A stretch of 9,548 nt of DNA from Kapaibacterium sp038202665 (GCA_038202665.1 JBBRES010000097.1:1-9548), one strand, 5' to 3'; positions 1 to 7,368 are shown, numbered from the stretch's first letter. A program made the numbers and translations. Notes: generated by a model from the letters alone, not told the origin.

Positions 1-3000
1 AAGTCGATGTTCGTGACTACAATATCAGGTCCGGAGCAGCCACCAACCGTAACACGCTCCATAGCCAACGTATCGGGTGGCACAGGATCTTCTGCCTTGA
101 TGGTTGGGAAGTTTCCTTGCTTGCCGTTGTGTGTAATGTTCACGGACGCATTGTACGTCCCTTGGCCTCCAGCTGGACGAGTGAACTGAATGCCGATCGT
201 TTGGCGACCGTTATTCAGTGGCACCGTGATCGGAGTAACAGGAGCTCCGCCTGCAAATGCAAAGGCTGGATCTGTTCCTGCCACAAAGGCAATATTCGTA
301 ATGACCAGATCTTCGGTGGTGCTCGGATTCACTATAACAATGTCCTTCACCACAGGAGAGCCCTCTGGTGTTTCGGCGCACGACCAAGAGTTGCCCGTAG
401 TCTGGATCTTCGGAAGAATACCAACGCCCGCAAGCTTGCCACTTGGAGCCGTGACGGAATTGTCCTTAAACGTGGGGACCACCAGAGCGGCATAGGTCTG
501 CTCTGCATCCGGACGGAACTCCAGGTTGATGACAATCGTGTCGATCGCCGAAGATCCGTCGCCCTTGATGTCTACATCTCCAGCAACAGGCGCACCATTC
601 AGCGTGTAGCCTGTGATTTTGAAGACGTAGTTGTTGTCGTTCGTACCGTTCGGGAAGTATTTCCCACCAGTAACGAAATTGATGTCTGTTACAGTGATCG
701 ACTGTTGACCACTATTGGTGAGTCTGATCGTGGCTGCCTTCACGGTGTTCACGCGACGTCGTAGCCAATTGTAATCGGTGATCAATGGACCGGGTGCTTG
801 AACTTCGCCCTTCCACGTCGAAACGCTGTCGCCAACGGCACCATTGGTTTCACACGAAACGTCAATCGAGTCCTTGCCGATGGATGCGCGTGAATAACAC
901 ACGTTCGTTACGTACACACTGCCGCGCGGGGCAACCGAAATAGGCAAAGGAGGCACGGTTGGCGTGGACAGTGTAAAGTTCGAGCCAACGTTCCTGAACG
1001 AGGTGATCACGAGTGTTTCCGTGCCAGGGTTCTCGATAAAGAGACCGCCTGTTTTGCAGCGCTGTTCGCCAACGCCAAGCACACCTGCGTCAAAGTCGTC
1101 GATTCGGATCTGTGGCCGAACAGCAATGCCTTTGATTGGAATCTTGAATTCAGAGCAAAGAGTTTTGACGATGATCGTGTCTACGTCGAAGTCCGTTAAC
1201 GGATCTGTTGTCTCTTCCTTCGCATCGTATTCGACGGTCAACGTTATTGATCCCTTTGCGTCGATATCAATGGCCGGTGGAATTTGAGTGCCAACAATCG
1301 TGTACATCGAGCCCGTCTTCAGTTTGGCCGACGTAATAGAGATCTTGGAGTCACTGGCATTCGAGACGGTGACAACTTGCTGCACCTTTCGTCCAACGCG
1401 CACACTGCCAAAGTCGAGGGGCGATGGATTGAACGTGACCTTGTCTGCATAGTAAAACACCGTGTCGTAGGTGACATTGTTTGCATAGTCCTTGATGTAG
1501 ATGTAAGCAATAGCATCCTTGCTCTTGTCTATCACCTTCATGAGGAACTGGAACTTCTTGTAGGACGGATCACGAGGCAGCGGACTGCTTTGATCAGTGA
1601 CAAGCACGATATCATAGTTCGTGCTGACGCGACCTACAGAGTCTGCCACAAAGTCGATCTCAGCAACGCCTGTTTCTACCTGATCTGAATCCTTTGGAAT
1701 AGCGCGCGGTGGATCCGGAATATTCCGCAACTCCGTCACATCTATGGTCCAATCGCCGCATATCACGGTTTTTTTGGTCAGCGGCCGCATTGTGTCTTGT
1801 ATTCCTGTTGGCGCAAACGCTGCAGCAGCAGGCCAGCCATAGGCATCGGTCTGACCGAATCCATAGATATAGCCGCCAAATTTGATATTGCCGTTGCTGG
1901 AGATTGTATGGGGTTTCCCGTCCGTCTGGAAGTCCACTGTTGTCCAGTAGAGGTCTGTTCCCGTAATCCGGTTGAACAACAACGTCGGAGAAATAGCGCG
2001 GTTGTCGCTCCATGTTGGCTTATCGTCGATAGCCAACGACTTCAAGTCGTTGATCACGTCTGCAGGTGGCTTTGTCGTATCTGCCTTCACAATGAGGTTC
2101 AGCTTGTGTGAACTGAACGCCGTCAATGTAGGCGACTGGAAGATCGTGGTTGAAATAAACTGTTCGACTGGCGTCACGTTGATCATGAATGGATCAAGCG
2201 TCAAGTCTCCATCCCAAGATGCAGAGCACGAATACTGCATGACAAAGATTGGCTTGTCTGCCACGAAAATTGAAACGCCCTCTGGCAATGCCGTTGGATC
2301 AGAAGATTGAGACAAGTCGATGAACGCTCCGGGCGTGTTGAGCACAAATCCGCTCCCACCAAGCTTCGTTTTGGTGGTCTTGTCAAAGTATTCCAACGTT
2401 ACTCGCGTTGATGGTTGCGATGCGATAACACGGAACATGTCTCCACGTCCAGCCAGCAAGTGATTCCGCGAATATTCAACGGTAACATAGCGCTTACCCC
2501 AAGCCGTCACCGGCGGAGTCATCTCAATGAGGTAGTTCCGGCCATTTCCATTATAGAGAAGGTTGGGCATTGTCGTTCGCATGTGGAACGAGAAGAGGCC
2601 GATTGGCTTGTTGGACTTAACACTCGTTCCCGTCAAGTCGAACTGCGCACGAGTGAGTCCATCCCCCTGGACCAAGTACGTCCCGCCCTTTTCGAGCGTG
2701 ACGGAGAAAGGCTGGCCCGTGTTGATCGACTTGCCACCTGACGTCTTCCCTGCAGCCGCGCCATCGCCCTTCAGGTTGATGTCCACGATCGTCCCATCTT
2801 CCTTCGCAACGACGACGAATCCGCCCGGCCAATCCCGAATTTCTTTAAAGTCGTAATAGCTGGTAACGATGTAGTCGCGTCCCCACACAGATGTGGGAAG
2901 CGCCAGATAACCGTCCGAAGTGAAGACCTTCGAGATAACCACATAGACGCTGATGGGTTTCTTCGACGTCAATTGCACACCCTTAAGCTCTGGAACTTCC

Positions 3001-3341
3001 GCGTTGCGGATTTCCCACGCCCATTTGGTCTCACCACGGGAATCAGATAGGGTACGAATCTCACCCTTTTTAATGGTCTTCTTGTACCGTTGGCCTGTTT
3101 CAGCCTCGAACACGTTTACTTCCGTGTCAAACGCGGAAGCAACATAGATCTCCAGACCGACGACCGGATAGCCGGGAACTTCGTTTGGAGGGACTGTAAT
3201 CCAGAACTCCGTGCCTTGTGCTCCGTTCACGTCCTGCATTTCCTCGAACGTTGGAGATTTCCGTTGCGCAGATGCGGTGAAAACGCCTGCTACGCCCAAA
3301 AGGCAAACAAGGAGCAAAAACAATGTGTATCGAACCTTCAT
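1..3341 (-). CDS. Large secreted protein: IgGFc-binding-like domain plus HYDIN-like Ig repeats (partial, C-terminus off the left edge)
   Basis: This frame is open from the ATG at 3341-3339 to the left edge: 1113 codons with no TTA, CTA or TCA in phase on the plus strand. The N-terminus is a signal peptide (MKVRYTLFLLLVCLLG, then FTASAQ), with likely cleavage after A25. Residues about 30-480 resemble the IgGFc-binding N-terminal family: GTEFWITVPPNE near the start, KKPISVYVV, DGYLALPTSVWGRDY, then ADKPIFVMQYS and DPFMINVTPVEQF. From about residue 632 come Ig-like modules of the ASPM/SPD-2/Hydin (choice-of-anchor D) type. The first opens with PSPLDFGSVRVG and VTVSNAS; further modules start near 744, 855 and 970, and show LFIENPGTETLVIT, IRLTNSGQQSITVTD and IVIVNPSTTEDLVIT. 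Such proteins are usually exported and surface-bound or released; any anchor or T9SS signal would lie beyond the window. Function (adhesion, matrix or cell envelope) is inference. It is transcribed away from the plus-strand operon. Confidence 0.88.
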   Translation of the reverse strand, partial: MKVRYTLFLLLVCLLGVAGVFTASAQRKSPTFEEMQDVNGAQGTEFWITVPPNEVPGYPVVGLEIYVASAFDTEVNVFEAETGQRYKKTIKKGEIRTLSDSRGETKWAWEIRNAEVPELKGVQLTSKKPISVYVVISKVFTSDGYLALPTSVWGRDYIVTSYYDFKEIRDWPGGFVVVAKEDGTIVDINLKGDGAAAGKTSGGKSINTGQPFSVTLEKGGTYLVQGDGLTRAQFDLTGTSVKSNKPIGLFSFHMRTTMPNLLYNGNGRNYLIEMTPPVTAWGKRYVTVEYSRNHLLAGRGDMFRVIASQPSTRVTLEYFDKTTKTKLGGSGFVLNTPGAFIDLSQSSDPTALPEGVSIFVADKPIFVMQYSCSASWDGDLTLDPFMINVTPVEQFISTTIFQSPTLTAFSSHKLNLIVKADTTKPPADVINDLKSLAIDDKPTWSDNRAISPTLLFNRITGTDLYWTTVDFQTDGKPHTISSNGNIKFGGYIYGFGQTDAYGWPAAAAFAPTGIQDTMRPLTKKTVICGDWTIDVTELRNIPDPPRAIPKDSDQVETGVAEIDFVADSVGRVSTNYDIVLVTDQSSPLPRDPSYKKFQFLMKVIDKSKDAIAYIYIKDYANNVTYDTVFYYADKVTFNPSPLDFGSVRVGRKVQQVVTVSNASDSKISITSAKLKTGSMYTIVGTQIPPAIDIDAKGSITLTVEYDAKEETTDPLTDFDVDTIIVKTLCSEFKIPIKGIAVRPQIRIDDFDAGVLGVGEQRCKTGGLFIENPGTETLVITSFRNVGSNFTLSTPTVPPLPISVAPRGSVYVTNVCYSRASIGKDSIDVSCETNGAVGDSVSTWKGEVQAPGPLITDYNWLRRRVNTVKAATIRLTNSGQQSITVTDINFVTGGKYFPNGTNDNNYVFKITGYTLNGAPVAGDVDIKGDGSSAIDTIVINLEFRPDAEQTYAALVVPTFKDNSVTAPSGKLAGVGILPKIQTTGNSWSCAETPEGSPVVKDIVIVNPSTTEDLVITNIAFVAGTDPAFAFAGGAPVTPITVPLNNGRQTIGIQFTRPAGGQGTYNASVNITHNGKQGNFPTIKAEDPVPPDTLAMERVTVGGCSGPDIVVTNID

Positions 3342-3347
3342 ATCAAA

Positions 3348-3352
3348 CCTCT
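3348..3352 (-). promoter_or_regulatory. Shine-Dalgarno sequence of the large secreted protein
   Basis: On the minus strand AGAGG stands 6 nt before the ATG at 3341. It supports this start together with the good signal peptide that follows directly. Confidence 0.55.
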
Positions 3353-3428
3353 GAATACGGATTCCCACAGTCCCAATCTTCCACAGCATACACTGCAGTA
3401 CATTAGTGCTAGTTTAACAAAAAGTCAC

Positions 3429-3872
3429 TCAAAAAGTTACTGGAATCGTAGAGGGTGTGCAATGGGGCTTTTCACGCCTGCCGAACCATCCAATTGTCCT
3501 GCCAACGTTGGACTTCTCGTCTATGAGGAATGCCCTCTGAACTGCATTGGTTACAGAGGGCTGAGGTTTCTTACTTTTTGACCTGATTGTGACGACATCA
3601 GTGCTCTCGCCACCCGTCCAAAGCAACGTGCAGGTGGTGGACGCAGGCTGGGGGAAGGCGGAAAGGCGTAGGGGCGTTGGGCTGTTGTGTTGCTCGTTGG
3701 AGACGTCCCCGGTGATCACTGGCTTGTACATGACGGAATCGATGACCTTGTTGCCAACACTGTCCACGGCAAGGCTGGAGGACAGCACATCCGAGAAGTA
3801 TTGCACGGAGAGCAATAGTAGCACTATGGTGCATAGTCGAACCCCTAACAATGCGTACAAGTAACCGGACAA
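3429..3872 (-). CDS. Hypothetical small exported protein or gene remnant with a T9SS-sorting-like stretch
   Basis: This is a 147-codon open frame that lies just upstream of, and in the same orientation as, the large secreted-protein gene (gap 87 nt). The only start giving the full length is TTG at 3872; no clear ribosome-binding site precedes it. Residues about 4-35 are hydrophobic and signal-like (LCTIVLLLLSVQYF). Residues about 66-90 contain LRLSAFPQPASTTCTLLW, which resembles the opening of type IX secretion sorting domains (a P-x-P-A-S/T core followed by a beta-strand). What follows, VVTIRSKSKKPQPS, departs from that family, and the tail reads across a strong hairpin at 3532-3561. No catalytic domain lies between signal and sorting-like part. 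It may be a real short exported protein, or the fossil of a longer one that lost its middle and its frame near the end. No family is recognised with certainty. Confidence 0.3.
   Translation of the reverse strand: MSGYLYALLGVRLCTIVLLLLSVQYFSDVLSSSLAVDSVGNKVIDSVMYKPVITGDVSNEQHNSPTPLRLSAFPQPASTTCTLLWTGGESTDVVTIRSKSKKPQPSVTNAVQRAFLIDEKSNVGRTIGWFGRREKPHCTPSTIPVTF
3502..3511. repeat. 10-bp perfect palindrome CCAACGTTGG
   Basis: A self-complementary 10-mer inside the divergent region. It could be a protein-binding site, but it also lies within the doubtful minus-strand ORF, and a single 10-mer palindrome is not strong evidence. Confidence 0.2.
3532..3580 (+). terminator. Hairpin with T-rich tail, possible rho-independent terminator reading right
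   Basis: GCCCTCTG (3532-3539) pairs perfectly with CAGAGGGC (3554-3561). The 14-nt loop can add AAC/GTT pairing (3540-3542 with 3550-3552, one bulged A). On the plus strand it is followed, after about 5 nt, by TTTCTTACTTTTTG (3567-3580). The gap before the T tract weakens the call. No plus-strand gene precedes it, so it would end only antisense or intergenic transcription. In the minus direction no T tract follows. Confidence 0.3.
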
Positions 3873-3900
3873 TCGTGTCTCACGAACATTTGAGTAGCAA

Positions 3901-3911
3901 AAGCGACGCTT
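3901..3911. promoter_or_regulatory. Short dyad AAGCG-A-CGCTT, possible operator upstream of the operon
   Basis: Two 5-base arms in perfect dyad symmetry around one base, 31 bp before the candidate -7 element at 3943. The position would suit an activator or repressor of the plus-strand operon, but there is no second copy in the window to support it. Confidence 0.2.
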
Positions 3912-3942
3912 AAATCAACGATGTGGGGCGCGGTGCTTTTCG

Positions 3943-3950
3943 TAGTTTTG
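3943..3950 (+). promoter_or_regulatory. Candidate -7 promoter element of the plus-strand operon
   Basis: TAGTTTTG matches the TAnnTTTG -7 consensus known from Bacteroidota housekeeping promoters. It lies 31 nt before the transketolase ATG at 3982, which would give a leader of about 20-25 nt. The expected upstream TTG (-33 region) is not clearly present around 3915-3925, so this is a half-supported promoter. Confidence 0.35.
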
Positions 3951-3981
3951 CGGCTCTATTCTCTGTTCTGGATCTACTCCG

Positions 3982-4884
3982 ATGATGGACGTCGAAACCA
4001 AACGATCGCTCGACTTCAATACCACAACGTTCACCAATGAACGACGTGCCCCAGAGGGCTTTGCACCGATCGCCAATGAGATCCGCCGCGATATCGTGCG
4101 TGCCCTTGTGCGCGCCGGGTCTGGCCATAGTGGAGGTCCACTTGGCTCAACCGATGTGTTCGCCGTGCTCTACTTTGGCGGCTATATGCGCTACAAGGCG
4201 GACGATATGCACTGGGCCGGACGGGACAGGTTTGTGCTGTCGGCCGGACACATGGTGCCCGTCCAATACGCAACCATGGCCAATGCCGGCATGTATCCCA
4301 AACCAGAACTCGCCACGCTTCGCAAGTTTGGTACTCGGTTGCAAGGGCATCCAGGACGTGACATGCATCTGCCCGGAATCGAGACCTCAAGCGGTTCTCT
4401 GGGTCAAGGTATTAGCATTGCCGTTGGAATGGCCATGTCCGACAGACTGCTCGACAAAAACGATCACCGCGTCTATTCGCTCACAGGCGATGGAGAATTG
4501 CAAGAAGGCTCCGTGTGGGAAGCTGCAATGTCGGCCTCGAATTTTAAGCTGGACAACTTCTGCTGGATCATCGACAACAACGACTGTCAGATCGACGGTC
4601 GCGTGCCGGACGTGATGGATGTGTATCCGATCAAGGAAAAGTGCGAGGCGTTCGGTTTCGATACTATCGTTGTTGACGGTCACGACTACGCCGATCTACA
4701 ACGCGGATTTGACCATTTCCTTGCCAATCAAGCGAACAAGACCGGAAAGCCTACGTGCATCATTGCACGCACGTTTATGGGACATGGTGTGTCGTTCATG
4801 AACGACAAGTTTGAGTGGCACGGCAAGCCACCAACGCACGACCAAGCCGTTGCCGCCCTTGAAGAACTGTCTGCTCACCCCTAA
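3982..4884 (+). CDS. tkt: Transketolase, N-terminal (TPP pyrophosphate-binding) subunit
   Basis: This is the first half of a split transketolase, which moves two-carbon ketol units between sugar phosphates using thiamine diphosphate and a divalent metal (cytoplasm, non-oxidative pentose phosphate pathway). Motifs in order over 300 residues: AGSGHSGGPLGSTDV (H49), SAGHMVPVQYA (H90), LQGHPGRDMHLPGIETSSG (H123), SLGQGISIAVGMA, the TPP/metal motif GDGELQEGSVWEAA (169-182) ending in DNNDCQIDG (N200), and FMGHGVSF (H268). Family members usually have GHPGG where this one has GHSGG. The length fits the usual 270-300 residues of N-subunits. About 30 residues precede the conserved IRRDI helix, slightly long for the family. 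ATG 3982 is followed at once by a second ATG (3985), and neither has a clear ribosome-binding site, so the start is uncertain. The C-terminal subunit follows after 14 nt and should form the active enzyme with it. Confidence 0.93.
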   Translation: MMDVETKRSLDFNTTTFTNERRAPEGFAPIANEIRRDIVRALVRAGSGHSGGPLGSTDVFAVLYFGGYMRYKADDMHWAGRDRFVLSAGHMVPVQYATMANAGMYPKPELATLRKFGTRLQGHPGRDMHLPGIETSSGSLGQGISIAVGMAMSDRLLDKNDHRVYSLTGDGELQEGSVWEAAMSASNFKLDNFCWIIDNNDCQIDGRVPDVMDVYPIKEKCEAFGFDTIVVDGHDYADLQRGFDHFLANQANKTGKPTCIIARTFMGHGVSFMNDKFEWHGKPPTHDQAVAALEELSAHP

Positions 4885-4898
4885 GCGATCAACTACCT

Positions 4899-5900
4899 AT
4901 GACACCAACTCTTTTGGGTTCGAAGCCCACACGGTTCGGCTTTGGCGACGGACTTGTCGACCTTGGCGAACGCCACTCCAACGTTATCGTCCTCGGCGGC
5001 GATATCACCGGCTCGGTGATGACGTCGCTTTTCCGTGACAAATTCCCCGATCGCTTCTTCTCCATCGGTATCGCCGAGCAGAACGCAACAACGATCGCAG
5101 CCGGCCTAGCCCTCTCCGGGAAGATTCCGTTCTTCGCCTCGTATGGCGCGTTCTGCGCTTTTCGAAATGCAGACCAACTACGCATTTCTGTTGCTTACAA
5201 CGAAACCAACGTCAAAATCGGCGGCGGTCACGCAGGCATTAGCGTTGGTCCCGACGGCGCAACCCACCAAGTGCTCGAAGAAGTTTCTTTCTTGCGCACT
5301 CTTCCGCATATGACGTTGATTGTCCCAGGCGACTACGAAGAGGCTCGCAAGGCCACGATTGCCATGGGCGAAATGGTCGGTCCAGCCTACATCCGCTTCG
5401 GACGCTCTCCCGTTCCAATGTTCACCACTGCAGATACGCCGTTCATTCTTGGCAAGGCCAATCAGATTACCGACGGAGATGATGTTGCCATCATTGCCAA
5501 CGGCGCATTGCTCTGGGAAGCTGTGCTTGCATCAGAAGAACTCGCCAAAAAGGGAATCAAAGCTCGCGTGATTAACGTGCACACGGTAAAGCCATTCGAC
5601 TTCGAAGCCGTCACGAATGCAGCGCGCGAGTGTGGATGTATTGTGACTGCGGAAGAACATCAAGTACACGGCGGACTCGGCGGCGCCGTCGCTGAATGCT
5701 GTGGCAAGAACGCACCCGTGCCCATCGAATTCGTTGGCGTCAAGGATTCCTTTGGCGGCTCCGGTGAACCCGAAGAACTGATGATCAAGTTCGGCCTTAC
5801 ATGGCGCGAGATCTATGCATCTGCGCTTGTAGCCATGGAACGGAAGGAAAAGGGAAGCACGGGAGTTCGCGCGATCAAGGATGTTGCATCGTATGCCTAA
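4899..5900 (+). CDS. tkt: Transketolase, C-terminal (pyrimidine-binding) subunit
   Basis: This second half of the split transketolase supplies the TPP pyrimidine domain and the C-terminal domain (333 residues). Near the start are FGDGLVDLG and VIVLGGDITGS. The catalytic glutamate lies in FSIGIAEQNATTIAAGLA (E60), followed by FFASYGAFCAFRNADQLR. GGGHAGISVGPDGATHQ carries the substrate-side histidines (H111, H123). The C-terminal domain begins near residue 190, with IVTAEEHQVHGGLGGAVAE at 248-266 and the usual GVKDSFGGSGEPEEL. The length fits the 300-330 residues of C-subunits. It starts 14 nt after the N-subunit stop with no visible Shine-Dalgarno sequence, so translational coupling is likely and would help equal subunit supply. 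A 1-deoxyxylulose-5-phosphate synthase is unlikely, because that enzyme is a single, longer chain; a transketolase-like enzyme acting on other sugars cannot be excluded. Confidence 0.93.
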   Translation: MTPTLLGSKPTRFGFGDGLVDLGERHSNVIVLGGDITGSVMTSLFRDKFPDRFFSIGIAEQNATTIAAGLALSGKIPFFASYGAFCAFRNADQLRISVAYNETNVKIGGGHAGISVGPDGATHQVLEEVSFLRTLPHMTLIVPGDYEEARKATIAMGEMVGPAYIRFGRSPVPMFTTADTPFILGKANQITDGDDVAIIANGALLWEAVLASEELAKKGIKARVINVHTVKPFDFEAVTNAARECGCIVTAEEHQVHGGLGGAVAECCGKNAPVPIEFVGVKDSFGGSGEPEELMIKFGLTWREIYASALVAMERKEKGSTGVRAIKDVASYA

Positions 5901-5901
5901 G

Positions 5902-5920
5902 ACCTCGGTTTCGGAGGTGA
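5902..5920 (+). promoter_or_regulatory. Strong Shine-Dalgarno of cca inside a small hairpin
   Basis: GGAGGTGA (5913-5920) is a near-perfect Shine-Dalgarno, 7 nt before the cca ATG at 5928. Its GAGGT (5914-5918) is complementary to ACCTC (5902-5906), which begins 2 nt after the transketolase stop codon TAA; the loop is 7 nt. A ribosome ending translation upstream would cover or open this 5-bp stem, so it could couple cca translation to tkt translation. The pairing is seen in the sequence; the regulatory role is inference. Confidence 0.45.
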
Positions 5921-5927
5921 GCGGCAC

Positions 5928-7367
5928 ATGACAACGATCTCCATAACAGACCCAATCCTGTTGCGAATTGCAGCGCTTGCTGTAGATCGTCATGTGGAGT
6001 TGTATGTGGTGGGCGGCTTCGTTCGTGACTCCATCATGGGTCGGCCACGCACCGATATCGACATCACCGTGGTTGGAGATCCACTTGCCTTCGCGCATGA
6101 CGTAGCAACGCTCTTCCATTCAACCCCGATTATCTACGAACGCTTCCGCACGGCCATGGTGCCTATCGGCGTACATCACATTGAGTTCGTTGGTACACGC
6201 ATGGAGCGATACGAAGAAGGGTCACGCAATCCCATCGTGCAAGAGGGAACGCTTGATGACGATTTGCGCAGACGTGACTTTACTGTAAATGCCCTTGCCG
6301 CCTCGCTCCATCCCGACAGCCTTGGCGTGGTGACGGATAGGTTTGACGGCATCGCCGATATCCAACGACGCATCCTTCGCACACCGCTCGACCCAACGGT
6401 GACGATGAGCGACGACCCGCTTCGCATGATGCGTGCGGCTCGCTTTGCATCGCAATTGCAATTCACAATCGAACCGTCGGTCCTCACGGCAATCTCGTCG
6501 ATGGCAGATCGCATCTCAATCATTTCGCAAGAACGGATAACGGACGAGTTCTTGAAAATCCTTGCGTCGCCAATGCCAAGTGTTGGCATGAAGGTGCTGT
6601 ACGAAACCGGACTCTTAGCACATGTGTTTCCCGAAGTGGAACGTCTTGCCGGCGTAGATCTTGTCTCTGTAGGTGCGCGTGAATACAAACACAAAGACGT
6701 GTTCTTCCATACACTGCAAGTAGTAGACAATGTGAGCGTGATGAGTGATGACGTGTGGTTGCGATTCGCAACGTTGATGCACGATGTCGCGAAGCCACGC
6801 ACGAAACGTTTTGTAGAGGGAACAGGGTGGACGTTTCACGGTCATGAAGAGATTGGCGCTCGCTGGCAAGAGAAAATCTTTCGACGTTTGAAACTGCCAC
6901 TGCATCATCTCGACTACGTGCAAACGTTGGTGCGACTGCATCAGCGGCCCATGAAGCTTGTGGACGATGGAGTGACCGATTCCGCCATCCGACGGCTTGC
7001 TGTGCAAGCGGGTGACTGGCTGAACGACCTCTTCATGTTGTGTAAGGCCGACGTAACAACAAAGAACCCACGTCTTGCCGAGAAGTATGTTCGCAACTAC
7101 GACGTCGTACGTCAAAAGGTGATCGACGTGCGAGAGCGCGACCAACTTCGCGCATTCCAATCTCCGATTCGAGGCGAAGAGATCATGGAGATCACCGGTC
7201 TTCCACCGTCACGCACAATTGGATATTTGAAGTTCATGATCGAAGAAGCAATTCTTGATGGTCATCTCCACAACGACCGCGACGAAGCCAAAACCTATCT
7301 GCTTGCCAACATGGCACAATGGATGGACGATGCAACGGAAGCGCACTTCGGTCGACGGGGAAGCTGA
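5928..7367 (+). CDS. cca: CCA tRNA nucleotidyltransferase with HD domain
   Basis: This enzyme adds or repairs the 3'-terminal CCA of tRNAs without a template, using CTP and ATP, in the cytoplasm. The 479 residues follow the class II (bacterial) plan. The nucleotidyltransferase head has VVGGFVRD (27-34) and RTDIDITVVG with metal-binding D43 and D45. RRRDFTVNALA (114-124) and FDGIADIQRRILRTPLDP come next. The tRNA/nucleotide-selecting region has DDPLRMMRAARFASQLQF (162-179) and ISQERITDEFLKIL. After residue about 255 is an HD-type domain: FHTLQVVDNV (H261), LMHDVAKPRTK (H285, D286), GWTFHGHEEIGA (H304, H306). HD domains in this family can carry phosphatase or phosphodiesterase activity. The C-terminus has SPIRGEEIMEITGLPPSRTIG, the typical last helices. 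Length and layout are normal for the HD-containing group. The start has an excellent ribosome-binding site. A plain poly(A) polymerase is less likely, but the two families are hard to separate by eye. Confidence 0.93.
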   Translation: MTTISITDPILLRIAALAVDRHVELYVVGGFVRDSIMGRPRTDIDITVVGDPLAFAHDVATLFHSTPIIYERFRTAMVPIGVHHIEFVGTRMERYEEGSRNPIVQEGTLDDDLRRRDFTVNALAASLHPDSLGVVTDRFDGIADIQRRILRTPLDPTVTMSDDPLRMMRAARFASQLQFTIEPSVLTAISSMADRISIISQERITDEFLKILASPMPSVGMKVLYETGLLAHVFPEVERLAGVDLVSVGAREYKHKDVFFHTLQVVDNVSVMSDDVWLRFATLMHDVAKPRTKRFVEGTGWTFHGHEEIGARWQEKIFRRLKLPLHHLDYVQTLVRLHQRPMKLVDDGVTDSAIRRLAVQAGDWLNDLFMLCKADVTTKNPRLAEKYVRNYDVVRQKVIDVRERDQLRAFQSPIRGEEIMEITGLPPSRTIGYLKFMIEEAILDGHLHNDRDEAKTYLLANMAQWMDDATEAHFGRRGS

Positions 7368-7368
7368 T

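Larger units (their letters stand above)
3342..3981. other. Divergent intergenic region of about 640 bp
   Basis: This stretch separates the minus-strand secreted-protein gene from the plus-strand operon, so it should hold the promoters of both. It contains one weakly supported minus-strand ORF (3429-3872), a hairpin with a T-rich tail (3532-3580), two perfect short palindromes (CCAACGTTGG at 3502-3511; AAGCG-A-CGCTT at 3901-3911) and a match to the Bacteroidota -7 promoter element at 3943-3950. I see no tRNA and no mobile-element ends. No convincing promoter for the minus-strand gene was found between 3342 and 3430. Confidence 0.6.

Noticed and set aside
117..764. Plus-strand open frame of 215 codons opposite the secreted-protein gene
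   Set aside because: It is antisense to a frame open for over 1100 codons with a signal peptide and recognisable domains; its own product is rich in R, C and H with no domain pattern.
2882..2897. Hairpin CCCACA-CAGA-TGTGGG
   Set aside because: It lies within the coding region of the secreted protein (conserved LPTSVWG stretch) and has no T tract; most likely chance.
3090..3581. Plus-strand open frame of 163 codons running from the secreted-protein gene into the divergent region
   Set aside because: Its first half is antisense to the signal peptide and N-terminal domain, and its product is low-quality and cysteine-rich with no motifs.
3589..3864. Plus-strand open frame of 91 codons in the divergent region
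   Set aside because: No ribosome-binding site, no recognisable motif, and opposite to the somewhat better minus-strand ORF; coding support is too weak.
5532..6119. Minus-strand open frame of 195 codons across the transketolase/cca junction
   Set aside because: It lies opposite two well-supported genes and shows no family features; it is a shadow frame.
6176..6802. Minus-strand open frame of 208 codons opposite cca
   Set aside because: It is antisense to conserved catalytic motifs of cca, and its serine/arginine-rich product has no recognisable domain.
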